A DNA stretch of 64,000 nt from Cyclina sinensis (Eukaryota > Mollusca > Bivalvia > Venerida > Veneridae), in assembly GCA_012932295.1 (NCBI GenBank), contig JAAONU010000003.1, positions 26,150,361 through 26,214,360 of the forward strand. Reading direction: 5' to 3'. This document shows, piece by piece, positions 44,599 to 56,439 of this stretch; the stretch's first letter is position 1; each line of letters opens with the position of its first letter. Below the pieces are notes generated by a model. That model searched no databases, was not told the origin of the DNA, and saw only the letters and a program-made list of their open reading frames with translations. The translations under genes were made by a program, and so were the position numbers.

Positions 44599-45495
44599 AT
44601 GATGGATCAAAGGAGTTTTCTGATTTATGTGATTTTTCTCATCATATACGCCGATGATAGCAACGGTATTACCACCCCAGGAGAAAGTAACTGCGCTACC
44701 ATGGAATACATAAACGAATTGTTCAATAATCTAACGAATGCTGAAAAACAAAGAAATTGTACATCTGTCTGCGATTTAAGCGGTAGGGGTCGTGCTACAA
44801 GAGCGGACATTGAAGCATTATGGAGAAATATTTCTGTCATCATGAAGACCACTAAGCAACGACCCAAGGACTGCGAAGATATTATGAACCAGGGCAATCT
44901 GACCACCGGAATATACACAATTTACCCATTTCAGAAAGCTTCTGGCATCAATGTAAGATGTGATATGCACACAACTTCTGGCGGATGGACTGTCATACAG
45001 AGGAGACTGTCTTATAGTGATTTTTATAAAAACTGGCAAGAATATGAACTTGGATTCGGTAACCTTAGTTCGAACTTCTGGCTTGGTAATGCAAACATCC
45101 ATATGCTTACAAGACAAGACAGATACACACTTCGGGTGGACCTTACAAGTAACGATGGAAACACTGCCTATGCCGAGTATAGTGAATTTGCTATTGGAAA
45201 CACCGAGTCTGGTTACAAACTGTTTGTAAAGGGGTACAGTGGAACTGCTGGGGACAGTTTTACATCAGATGAAAATGGAATGAAATTTTCAACCTATGAC
45301 AGAGATAATGATCTCTACAGTGGACACTGCGCCGTAAAGTTTCATGGTGCATGGTGGTATAATAGGTGTTTTTTATCTAATCTCAATGGTGACTACGGCA
45401 GCACACAGTATGCAAGAGGTCCTGTCTGGGGGCCGTGGAAAGGCTATTTTGCTCCGATGAAAGTCACCGAGATGAAAATTCGCCGCATTATGTAA
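44599..45495 (+). CDS. FREP2: secreted fibrinogen-related protein, single exon, 298 aa
   Basis: Signal peptide (FLIYVIFLIIYADD, about residues 1-20), N-terminal region 21-91 with C54 and C58, and FBG domain from C92 (DCEDIMNQG) to 298. Landmarks: VRCDM (121), GGWTVIQRR (128-136), FWLGN (160-164), calcium loop DRDND (234-238), SGHCA, AWWYNRCF (251-258) and SNLNG. It is close to FREP1 up to GDS (residue 220). The next 45 residues differ sharply (FTSDENG, AVKFHG, YNRCFLS), and the last 30 match FREP3 better. It lacks the third N-terminal Cys of FREP1 (SGRGRA for SGKCYA). MM at the start leaves two possible initiators. A mobile element inserted 37 bp after the stop. Function inferred as a soluble lectin. 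Confidence 0.93.
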   Translation: MMDQRSFLIYVIFLIIYADDSNGITTPGESNCATMEYINELFNNLTNAEKQRNCTSVCDLSGRGRATRADIEALWRNISVIMKTTKQRPKDCEDIMNQGNLTTGIYTIYPFQKASGINVRCDMHTTSGGWTVIQRRLSYSDFYKNWQEYELGFGNLSSNFWLGNANIHMLTRQDRYTLRVDLTSNDGNTAYAEYSEFAIGNTESGYKLFVKGYSGTAGDSFTSDENGMKFSTYDRDNDLYSGHCAVKFHGAWWYNRCFLSNLNGDYGSTQYARGPVWGPWKGYFAPMKVTEMKIRRIM

Positions 45496-45532
45496 CTTTA
45501 GACGCCGAGGAACGCTGATATGCTTTTCAATT

Positions 45533-46890
45533 TGTTATGCCCCCCATCGAAGATGAGGGGGCATATAGTTTTGCAAATGTCGGTCGGTCGGTCGGTCGGA
45601 AGGTCGGTCGGTCGATCGGTCGGTCCGTCGGTAGACACTTCGTTTCCGTTCAATAACTAGATAACGCTTTGACCTATGTTTACCAAACTTGGTATGCTGG
45701 TTGGTCTCCACCAGTAGATGACCCCTATTGATTTTGAGGTCATTAGGTCAAAGGTCAAGGCCACAGGGACCTTGATCCTAAAAATGGTTTCCGATCAATA
45801 ACTTGAGAACGCTTTGACCTAGGTTCACCAAAGTTAAAAAGCTGGTTGGTTATCACCAGTAGATGACCCCTATTGATTTTTAGATCATGAGGTCAAAGGT
45901 CAAGCTCACAGGGACATTCATCCTAAAAACGGTTTCCGATCAATAACTAGAGAACGCTTTTACCCAGGTTCACCAAACTTAGTATGTTGGTTGGTCATCA
46001 CCATTAAATGATTCCTATTGATTTTGAGGGCATTAGGTTAAAGGTCAAGCTCACAGGGACATTCATCCTAAAAACGGTTTCCGATCAATAACTAGAGAAC
46101 GCTTTTACCCAGGTTCACCAAACTTAGTATGTTGGTTGGTCATCACCATTAAATGATTCCTATTGATTTTGAGGGCATTAGGTTAAAGGTCAAGCTCACA
46201 GGGACATTCATCCTAAAAACGGTTTCCGATCAATAACTAGAGAACGCTTTGATCTAGGTTCACCAAACTTGGTATGCTGATTGGTTTTCACCAGTGAATG
46301 GCCTCTATTGATTTTGAGTTCAGTAGGTCAAAGGTCAAGCTCACAGGCACCTTCATCCTAAAAACGGTTTCCGATCATTAACTAGAGAATGCTTTGACCT
46401 AGGTTCACCAAACTTGGGATGCTGGTTGGTCATCACCAGAAAATGACCCGTATTGACTTTGAGGGCATTAGGTCAAAGGTCAAGATCACAGAGACTTTCA
46501 TCCTAAAAAAGGTTTCCGATCAATAACTAGAGAACCCTTTGACCTAGGTTTACCAAACTCAGTATGCTGGTTGGTCATCGCTATTAGATGACCCCCTATT
46601 GATTTTGATTTCATTTGGTCAAAGGTCAAGCTCAGAGAGACTGTCATTCTAAAAACGGTTTCTGATCAATAACTAGAGAACGCTTTGACCTAGGTTCACC
46701 AAACTTAGTATGCTGGTTGGTCATCACCAGTAAATGATCCCTATTGATTTTGAGGTCATTAGATCAAAGGTCAAGGCCACAGGGACCTTGATCCTGAAAA
46801 CGGTTTCTGATCAATAAAGAGAGAACGCTTAGCCCAACCACAAGCAATTAGGTGCTGCTGGGGGGCATTTATATTTTACAAACATTTCTT
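45533..46890 (-). mobile_element. Tandem-repeat mobile element, copy 2 (inverted relative to 11913-13250)
   Basis: Reads GTTATGCCCCCCATCGAAG then a (GGTC)n tract at its left. It carries about nine 145-bp units with GGTTTCCGATCAATAACTAG. The right end is CACAAGCAATTAGGTGCTGC and GGGGGGCATTTATATTTTAC. Both ends match copy 1. Two adjacent units, 45901-46045 and 46046-46190, look identical. It is inserted 37 bp after the FREP2 stop. Confidence 0.8.
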
Positions 46891-48119
46891 TTTTTTGTTG
46901 TTTTCTTTTTTTCTTGATTATTGTCGTTTTTGTTTTTATTTGTACTCGGAAGGGATTTCAAAATATTGCATTATTGTACTAAACATAGGACTCGTAAGAT
47001 GTAACATTTGACATTGAAAATGTAAAAATATCACTGAAGAGTAGCGTCAAGATTTTTTAAAACATTGAACCTTAAGGCTGATAAAGTTTCTATTCAATGA
47101 GTTCAAGAGTTGATCATGAAAACAAATGAAATTGTTCTACCATTATTAGATTTATTGTCGATTTTTGTCACTTTTTAACAGAAATTCTCATAATCTCCTT
47201 CAAAATCGAAATGCATACTTAAATAGTTTTCTTGCTGAAAACTGGACGTTAAAACGGATTTAGTAAAGGAGCAACAGGCGTAACAAAACACTTTCTTCTT
47301 CACAGTATTGCAAAGATTGAAGCATCTGACAATGCTACAAAGTTCAGACAATATTTAAACTTTGTCTAGAAACGGGTCACGCTGGTTTAGCTTTTTTTAT
47401 TTAAATCAACACCTTTTGAATGCGGGAACGTTCGTCCTAACCTTTTTTAATTTCAAACGCAAAATAAAATATCTAGAGAAGTAAGGCGGATATGTAACGA
47501 ATACGGTATCCAACGGATTAGATTGCTAAAGTCATTATTCCCATTCATAGATTTCACGTGATTTCGTAGTAATGTTTAGTAAACAGTAATGGTTTTGTGA
47601 TTGTTGAGTATTAAATACTGAAAACAATTAAAATTTGCTCTATTTTTTACTTAATGTTCTTTATCTTATTTCAAGCATATGCATTAAAAAGGGTGTTTGC
47701 TTTGAACTGACATATCTGCACTCGGTCTTCTCGCTCCTTTATATTACTCCGCGGAAAACCTCGTGATTACACCTCAATACAAAGCAACTGACATTAAATA
47801 TTTCATTGTTTTGTATGATATTGAGAAAAGAAAGTGTGCATTTTGGTTCAGACAGTTCTTACTTATGTTTGTTCATGCTTCATATATTTCGAACAGCTTC
47901 TTGTGTAGCTTAAATGTTTATCGAATATGTTCTAAATAAAGCTCTTTTTTATAATTCTGTTCAAACTTTGAAAGATTATAACAAATCGTTATGAAAAAAG
48001 TACAAGCTAAAATGTCCACACTTACTCTTGCTCCTAAGAATACAAACAATCAGCGTTGTTGTCTCTACCAGGAACAAAATGAAATGTCATGTATAAAAAG
48101 TTACACATTAAAAAAATCC

Positions 48120-48241
48120 TGGTTCCTATATTAATTGAACAAATGTGTCATATCTTATGTTTTTTTATTAGGGCTTAGGGTTCCTATGTTAATTGAATAA
48201 ATGTGTCATATCTTATGGTTTTTTTTATTAGGACTTAGGGT
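48120..48241. repeat. Tandem duplication, 2 x about 58 bp
   Basis: GGTTCCTAT-TTAATTGAA-AAATGTGTCATATCTTATG, a T-run and TTAGG-CTTAG occur twice in direct tandem with only a few differences. Confidence 0.85.
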
Positions 48242-50779
48242 TTTCAAAGATTTAAGAACAGGTAATTATTTGTTGTATATCGTGGTTTAATGTTGATCCA
48301 TTAACAAGAAAGCATTTGTAATATTAATAAAACATTCAGAAAATTAATATTTTCATGTGTTTTGTGTTCACTCTCTCTGGTATTGTCTGTTTATTTCTGT
48401 CGCAAGATAGCCAGTTCACAAACTTTTCGTGTTAGTTACGTAATATTCAAGATAATGATTTTAACTAGCCAACTGGTTGAAGTTCGCGAAAAGATTTACC
48501 GAAAGATAAATATCTTAGCACAAATAAGCTGTGCATGTCACATTTCATCAATCTGAAAAAGTATGAAGAATCAATTTTCTATTTGCTTTTATTTACAAAC
48601 TATTTTGTTTATATGATTTTTCAAGTTTCCGTGATTAATTGGCCCGCTGATATTAAAGAATCAAACTGTTCCTCATTCTAACATAATGGATAACCTCTGT
48701 TCCGATTTAGGTTTAAGTCCCTACTGGACTTTCATATGAAAAAGACAATCTACATATTTAAGATGTAATCTATTTTAAGTGACAAGCATTGTACTCTCAT
48801 CTTTTGCATCACTGATGAAATAATTTCCTCTGCAATTTAAATAGAGAAGATTCCTATCTGTTTCAAATTTTGAACAGGAAGTTTTTTTTAATTAACAAGG
48901 TATGTCCCTTGTACAGTGCACTTCTTCTCAAAACCCATATTTTTTCCCAACAAATCCCCTTTTGTAGTTATTGAGTTAGTCTAAAACAAAAGTGTCACGA
49001 ACAGGCAGACGACAAAGGGAGACAATTTAAAATGCTGCTAGATGGAGTTATTGTTCCTACAAACTACACTTCCTCTCAGTATCATCATCCATAACTGTGT
49101 GAAATATAAACTGAACCATTTTCATAACTTTTGAGTTATGCTCTGGACAAGCATTGTGGAACTCAATAAAGGGAGATAAATCAAAGATATGGGGGGCTAT
49201 TTAGAGTTTAATATCTTGCACACTGCACTTTCTATTAATGTTCTCTATCAGTGTGTAAAATATTAACAAAATCCTTTTTATAGTTTTCAAGTTATTTTCC
49301 TGACAAGCATTTATGAAATATATGTAAAATCTAATTGTTTACATTTCCAAAATGCACTCCCATCTAAGGCTTAACACACATCTATGACGAATTAGGATGA
49401 TTTCTGGTCCAAATCATCCCACTGATTCCAAATGGATTTCAACACCAGCTAAAATAAACTGACACAGTCTCTATACAGATCTCCTGAATGAAGAAAAATA
49501 ACAACGACAGAAATAAGGCACACAATCACTTTATATGTTAATGCAATGAAACTAGACAAGAGAAGTAAACTTTTAATTCTTTTTTTTTCAATGGTACATA
49601 TCTGCCTGTTTAGGCCCCTATGGCCACAAATTGAAATTTATCCTAATAATACGAGAAAAAGAGGAAAGAATGCGTTTTTTTTTCACTATTATTAATTCAG
49701 ATAGTTTATCTTATAAAAAGAAACGCATTTTTTGTGTCTGATAAAACAATGAAATTTTGTGTGGTAAAGGACTTGAACAATATTCAACAAATTTCTACTC
49801 ACTTTATCTTAGTAAGAAAAAACTGTGCCATCTACATTTCACAAAAAGATCAATTAAACAATTTCAATATCCCTATTTGTAAAGTTACAGACACAGAATA
49901 TTCTTACATGTACTTTGAGGGTATAAATGTTTCATCTTCAAACAGTTGCTAACTTCGAATTCTTACCCTTCATTTTAGTCCTAAAAATCAGAATTTGAGT
50001 TGTTCCCCTTGCATTTTTTTTTCGGTCAATGTACATTGTAAATTTTGTTTTCAAGCATTGATTAAGTTTAAAATTTAAAATTTCACTGCATGTTTTATCT
50101 AATGTTTACAACGAACAAAATGAATAACATGTAAAGAAAGTAATTATCATTGTTTCATTAGACCTTCCTTAAATTTCTACAGCTACATGCTTTTCATAGC
50201 TGATGCTCTTCTTCGCATATAAAAAGAGAAGCTAGCCACATTGTATGGAGTCACCGATAGTCTGCTTCACAAAGTAAAGAGTCGACAGAGTAAACGTGCA
50301 TGCCTTCTTTCATCCCTTTTTTGCTTACTTTCTCCGAAAATTGTGTGCTCTTGACAAGAAAATTGTCTTGAAAACGTTGGTATAATTGTATAATAGCTAT
50401 TGAATACAAGTTCAAGATTTATTTATTTTAAAACAAGAACTCTATGTCCCATATGGCAAAATATTTATCTTATACATATATGGCAAAACAGTAAAGCATT
50501 TGATACATATGTATGTATTAGAAACAAATCTACAGTTCAAAACCAACCACTGGCATAAGCTTGGTTTGATGCGTGGTTTGATTTTAAATGAAATTGATCT
50601 TTTTGTATTGTTCTAAAATAAACCTACAAACATGCCAAATGATAAAGAAAACAACTAACATGTATGTTCTCACGAAAATAAACTGTGGACAGAATGGTAT
50701 TGGTGTAAAATGCTGTAAGCTAATGAAAGTGTTTATCACAAGAATTTGAACAATGTTGGTAAGATGAGGTGAAGGTTTT

Positions 50780-51350
50780 ACTAATATACATATAAGGAAA
50801 ACCCATGACCCCTGGGACGGTGTCAATTTTGATCCCAGGGCCGTAATTTGAATCTTGGTAGAGGTTAACTAGACGACTTTTCATCCAAAATATCTTAGCT
50901 CTAGCCGTTTAGGTTTCAGAAAAGCAGTTTTTACTATATACATATAGGGAAAACCCATGACCACCGGGGCGGGGCCAATTTTGATCCCAGAGCAATGACT
51001 TGACAATCTTGGTAAAGGTCAGCTACACGATGTTTCATGCCAAATAGCTAAGCCTTAGCCCTTGTGGTTTCAGAGAAGAAGATTTTTAACTGTTTTACTA
51101 TTTACATATAATAAAAACCCATGACTCACCGGGCCAATTTTGACCCAAGGGTCAAAGGTCCACTAGAAATATCTAAGGTCCACTAGAAATATCTAAGCTC
51201 TATCTCTTCGGGTTTCAAAGAAGAAGATCTTTTAAGGTTTTACGATATACACATAAGGAAAACCCATGACCCCCTAGGACGGGGTCAATTTTGACCCGCC
51301 GACCTTAATTTGAACAATTTTGGTAGAAGTACCACCAGACGATGTGTATA
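50780..51350 (+). repeat. Tandem array, about four 150-bp units
   Basis: GGAAAACCCATGACCCCTGG-type units near 50795, 50948, 51112 and 51255, each followed by CAATTTTGATCCCAG-G and CTAAGCTCTAGCC. Same family as the array inside 10085-11132. The terminal CCCTTCGGGG module is missing. Confidence 0.6.
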
Positions 51351-52580
51351 ATTTAAAGGGAGACTAACCGTATATCAACTATAAATCAACATCTAATAGG
51401 TTACCTCCCTTGCTAGCACTTTATGAACATATCGAATGTTCAAAAGCGAATTTTTTGGAAGGAAAGATGATATTCAAAATTTACTGACAACTGTTCATTT
51501 AAGGAGTACTTCTATTCATGACAAAGACAAGTTACAAAATCGTTTGATCATAAGAATACAGTGTAAGTTAAATAAATGAATAACTTTGTCCATACAAGAG
51601 CATGAGAGAAGCAGTGTAAATAAGGTATCTTCGACTTTCAGAGAATTTGAATTAACAGAAAATTATTATTCGTAGGGTCAATAATTTTTGCAGGCAGAGA
51701 CATTGAATTTCTCACACTTTTTGACATTTCTTGAATAATGGATGTTCGAATATCTTGCTTTTTAAAATTTGTTATTACGCAATGTTTATTATCATAACTG
51801 TACAAATTGACAAATATCTGTATATGTAAGCAAGCCTAAATTACGCTTCTGGAAAATAGTCACTTAGAATAAAAAAAACATAGCGTAATACTTTGAGTGT
51901 GCATTAAAATATGAGAAAAGTACAAATACCATTTAAGAAAAAAAAAAAACATTTTTTGCTATAAGATCATACCATCAAGTCAAAAAGCTTTGTAATGATG
52001 CTATTTCAATGATATCAGTTATTATCTCTGGTTTTAAAAATAGTATGTATATGGAAACACAAGAGTATTTATAACATTTTTACAGATATGCTATAGAAAT
52101 TGACGAACTTTACATTATTGAACAATTATTACACAAAAAAACTGTAACTAAACTTACCAACATCTAATGCTTTTTATCGTTTAAGTATTCCCATGTATAC
52201 AAACCAAGTAGTAAACATTTGAGTTTTTTTTTTTTATTTATGGACAAATATCGTAATTGTCAGTTTGGACAATTATGAATATAACAACAAATTTAGATAC
52301 ATTTATCTACTAAAATATAAACAAATACGCATTGTTCTTTGTTTCAAATAAAAGTCGTGTTGACGTTACGAACGGCACTGGTAAACAAATAAAAAAATCG
52401 GATGCCTTTAACTTTTCAATAGTCAGTAAATTAGTCAGTTGGCGACGAAAGCAGGTAAAATATATTGTAAATAGCCAAAAGAAACCCGAATGAATTTATA
52501 ATATTATTACGTGGCTATTTTGACGCAGCGTTTTCGGGTACCAATTCTATGCGAAGTTTACGTCGTTCCATTTTACAATG

Positions 52581-52586
52581 TTTATT
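52581..52586 (-). terminator. Polyadenylation signal of FREP3
   Basis: AATAAA on the minus strand about 50 nt after the FREP3 stop. Confidence 0.55.
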
Positions 52587-52633
52587 ACTCGCAATGGAAG
52601 TATTTAATTAAAGTCGGTGCATAGCGTTACATA

Positions 52634-53596
52634 TTACATAATGCAACGGATTTTCATCTCGGTGATTTCCATAGGAGCATAATAGCCTTTCCACGGCTCC
52701 CAGACAGGACCTCTTGCATACTGTGTGCTGCCGTATTCACCGTTGAGGTTGGATGTATGGCATTTATCATACCACCAGGCACCATGATACATTACTGCGC
52801 AGTGTCCACTGTAGACGTCGTTATCTACGTCATATGTCGAAAATTTCATTTCATTCCCTCTTGATGTAAGGCTGTCTCCTGCTGTTCCAGAGTAACCACT
52901 TACGGTCAGTTTGTAATATGACTCGGCGTCTCCAACAGAAAAATGTTCATACGAAGCATATGCGGTTTCTCCTTCCATACTGGTAAGGTCTACTCGCAGT
53001 CCGCACTTACCTTGATTGGTAAGTATATGGATGTAACGATTTCCTAACCAGAAATTAGTACTAAGATTACCAAAGCCGCTTTCGTACTCATTCCATGTTT
53101 TATAGAAGTCACTGTCAGATATTCTGCGCTGAAATACAGTCCAACCACCAGGTACCGTATCCATATCACAACTTACTGAGACAGCTTCAGCACCTTCCCC
53201 CGGATAAATCGTGTAGGTCCCGGTGGTATTGTGTCCTTGGTTCAAAATATCCTGGCAGTCTACAGGATTTCTTATTGAATGGTTTGTTTGACTGGATTCA
53301 TGGCATGCATGTTCACGTTCTAGTTTAGCAATTATATCTTCATTCATTTTTTTCAGACGCTCAATGTCATCCGTCGTTGCACAATCGTTTCCATATTTAT
53401 GCTGACTATCCATTATGACTGACGATAAATTGACGTAAAGTTCTTTCACTAAAGTCTCCACGAATTCCTTCGTAACACATTGGGTCTTGCTTTCAAGCTC
53501 TTCAACATTTTTCATTTTCATCACAGGAATACACAAGTCTTCGGCACCTACAGCAGAGACAGTTAATATAACAAGGTACAAATATATTAGAATCAT
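52634..53596 (-). CDS. FREP3: secreted fibrinogen-related protein, single exon, 320 aa
   Basis: Signal peptide (residues 1-18, LYLVILTVSAVGA). The N-terminal region (19-113) is predicted helical with C22, C40, C72 and C98, and a charged stretch IERLKKMNEDIIAKLERE (78-95) that could form a short coiled coil for oligomerisation. The FBG domain runs from C114 (DCQDILNQG) to 320. Landmarks: VSCDM (143), GGWTVFQRR (150-158), FWLGN (182-186), calcium loop DVDND (256-260), SGHCA, AWWYDKCH (273-280) and SNLNG. It has two cysteines absent from FREP1 and FREP2, at C198 (QGKCGLRVDL) and C318 (KIRCIM), which could pair with each other. Tail-to-tail with FREP2, 7.1 kb apart. Likely a soluble recognition lectin (inference). 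Confidence 0.93.
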   Translation of the reverse strand: MILIYLYLVILTVSAVGAEDLCIPVMKMKNVEELESKTQCVTKEFVETLVKELYVNLSSVIMDSQHKYGNDCATTDDIERLKKMNEDIIAKLEREHACHESSQTNHSIRNPVDCQDILNQGHNTTGTYTIYPGEGAEAVSVSCDMDTVPGGWTVFQRRISDSDFYKTWNEYESGFGNLSTNFWLGNRYIHILTNQGKCGLRVDLTSMEGETAYASYEHFSVGDAESYYKLTVSGYSGTAGDSLTSRGNEMKFSTYDVDNDVYSGHCAVMYHGAWWYDKCHTSNLNGEYGSTQYARGPVWEPWKGYYAPMEITEMKIRCIM

Positions 53597-53627
53597 TTTG
53601 ATACTTCAGGTCTTAAAATTGCAAACA

Positions 53628-53636
53628 CTTTATATC
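53628..53636 (-). promoter_or_regulatory. Possible TATA box of FREP3
   Basis: GATATAAAG about 32-40 bp upstream of the start codon. If used, the 5' UTR is only a few bases. No similarity to the FREP1/FREP2 promoter block was seen. Confidence 0.4.
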
Positions 53637-53639
53637 TGA

Positions 53640-56420
53640 ATAAATGCGATTCCAGAATGATTGTTCGTATCTCGAATTTTATCCAACAGTCGATATACGC
53701 AAATCTGTACTTCAAAACAGACTATCACCACCTTACATATGCGTCGTGACAAACAGTGCGGAACGACGAAACATTAGTTCTGCAAATAAGATAATAATGA
53801 AATCATTGATTGGTTAATTGAAGCATATTAATTCCCCTTATTATGTCATGTTTTACGTCACAGGAATTTCGGTCAACAGGTATGTTCAACTTTAAACTGA
53901 TAAATGCATTTTCGTAAGAAATTTATTGAATCAAGCAGCTTTTTGAAAATACATAGAGTCAACAGGCAATAGTTTCCTAGTAAGACTTGTTTTCGGTGTC
54001 TGGTATGCTTTTTGGACGTCAGTACACTGAGTATTTGATGTGGAAAAAAGGTGTATGTATATTAGATTTGTCAAATGTTTCATTTATAGATAAATGCATT
54101 TATCAAGCTTTGGTAAAGCCTAGTTTCAGTCTTGCTGTCGCATTTCAAAACATGTATGTTGTCGAGATGTCACTAATTTCCCGTTATTGTTTTTTTTTGT
54201 TTCACTTTAATCTTGACTTTTTTGGGAAGGGGTAAAAGGACAATTTGCTAATGATTGGTGAATTGCAAAAGCGATTGTGTAGCACCAGTCGACCAGAAGT
54301 AAATTTCAACGAAGAGGCATTTAGTTATGGTTACAGCCATAGATCGAGACAGACTTACGTAAGAGCAAAAACAAAATTATAAACATTTGGTTTTGGCAGG
54401 GTACTAAAACGTTCTTGAACAGTAAATGTACCTAATTGAAAAGTATGCAAACCGTGGACATAGACCGTTTTTGTGCACGGCTTATTCGTTCCGTTATGAC
54501 ATAAATAAAAACGCTCAAATCAGAATCATTATTACATACACATATATGTGTTTTTAATTGTACGAATATGATTTCTAATGTGCAGAAGGTAATTTGTCTC
54601 TAAATATAAGAACTGTTTTTTAAAATTCGATGCATAAAATTTACATCTGAAGAGAAGTAACAACACGGTCCGTAGCTTGACGGAGCACGGTATACGTGTA
54701 CGACAGTGAAGTCGTCTGCAATATATTATCTTGTACCCATTTGAAAAAAGCGGCTATACAAATGCAGATAATTGCTTCTTCAAGTTTTAGTTTAATCTTT
54801 TTTTTCTGTTCGTCAAATTTACAATATTTTAAGCTTGATATAACATGCACGCACGCAGAAGGTAGGGCGTATTTCACGTACAAGTAAGGTTTTTGCATAA
54901 CATGTTTATTTTTAATCAAGGCGACGATCTAGAAGATTCTGAAGATAAGTCATGAAACAAATAATTTAGGGTGCTTTTTTTTTAAAAAAAGGTAGGCGAA
55001 GTAAAGACAAATATTTAGATAGGTGATTTTAGTTTTACTTCAATCGAGAAAACAAGTCGAGTGTTTAACAGAGTGATGATATTTACTTCAAAACAAAACA
55101 GGAAAAATGTTTACCATTCAGACATAAAAGGATCAACTGTGCTTAATCATGCACTTATAAAGTTTTCAAGCAAATTTATATTGTTTTAGCAAAATATCTC
55201 ATGTGACGTGCACAAAGCTTTAGACCAACTTTTTTTAATAATCTGTTTTACGGAATTTTCTGGGGGAAAAGTTGAGTCGAGGGGGCGAAATAAAAATAAA
55301 AATAAAATCCTTAATTTTCTCCAGTCGTAAAAAAAATTTAAAAAGTCAAATTTGTGTGAATTATTTTTGTTTTCTTAATAATCACAAACTTGGAATGAAT
55401 GTATTCAATGTTTTTAATGTTGCTAATAAGAAAACTCACACTATTTAAAATACTTATCATGTATAAAATTTATGTTTTTCTTGTAAATACTGAAAGTTGT
55501 GAAAATATGAAAAATCTTTTTTCTGAATATTTAGTATTCATTTCAAGAACTGTAATTTTTCTGTAACTGTCATTATCTTATTAAAGACTTCTTTGAGAAA
55601 GTAGCCATTGTTGTATTGCAAATCTAAGAATGAAAATTTTGACTGACAACAATAAACCAGAACTAGGATACAAGAGCTAAACCAATATTTCTACATTCTT
55701 CAACATGCAAATCAGAACTATCAACTGATGGTGAACCCCCAAAAGGCAACCCATTTGTTTGAATCCAAAAGGCAAAATCTATAGTATATTCAATGGTACA
55801 TTTTAATACACTTCAAAATACAGTACAACCTGTATTAAAAGTATCAAGCATGGGGCATGCAATATATGGTCTCTTAATACTGGTGATCCTCTCATCCTGG
55901 TTCAAAGTCAATGAAGTTACTTATACATAGCCTCTTAAGACAGGTAGTCTCTAACAAAGATTTGAATGTGATGAGGGCATTTTGACATATAAACCTTAAT
56001 AAACAACTACTTGTGACGTTTTACATAATATTTGTATAATGTTTCATAGCATAATGTAACTGATTACATTGATAACATTATAAGATTATTACGAATCTGG
56101 CAAACGAGCACCGAGCTACGGATGGAAAATGTTAGACAGAAAACGCAAAAACAAAATCCCTTCGCCTTCCATGGGGATAATAAATAGAGCTATAGACAGA
56201 CTGCTCACTATTGGCAGAATAATAGTGGAGATAAATGTTTGACTAACTAATGATATTAATAAACTGGTCAAAATATTAAAATTTTGAAAAAAGAGTCTAA
56301 ATAGGGGCAGTGCACGAAATTACAAAATAGAAAGTTGCAGCATTCCTATAGTCAGAAATGAATTTTTGTTGGATTGACAGTTGTCAGTAACAGTGTTTTT
56401 GACTCCAGTCATGTAAAAAT
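53640..56420. other. Gene-free stretch
   Basis: No exon recognised. A degraded element end is seen at 56110-56187 (ATGGAAAATGTTAGACAG, then CCCTTCGCCTTCCATGGGGA and TAATAAA). Confidence 0.45.
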
Positions 56421-56439
56421 ATTGCAGTTATTCCTTTAA

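Larger units (their letters stand above)
46892..52570. other. Gene-free stretch between FREP2 and FREP3
   Basis: No exon or RNA gene was found. It contains a 2 x 58 bp tandem duplication (48120-48241), element fragments around 48890-49210 (GTCCCTTGTACAGTGCACTT; GTTATGCTCTGGACAAGCA), and an array at 50780-51350. Confidence 0.5.

Noticed and set aside
44625..45117. Minus-strand open frames of about 97-99 codons
   Set aside because: Antisense to FREP2; the same shadows appear antisense to FREP1 and FREP3.
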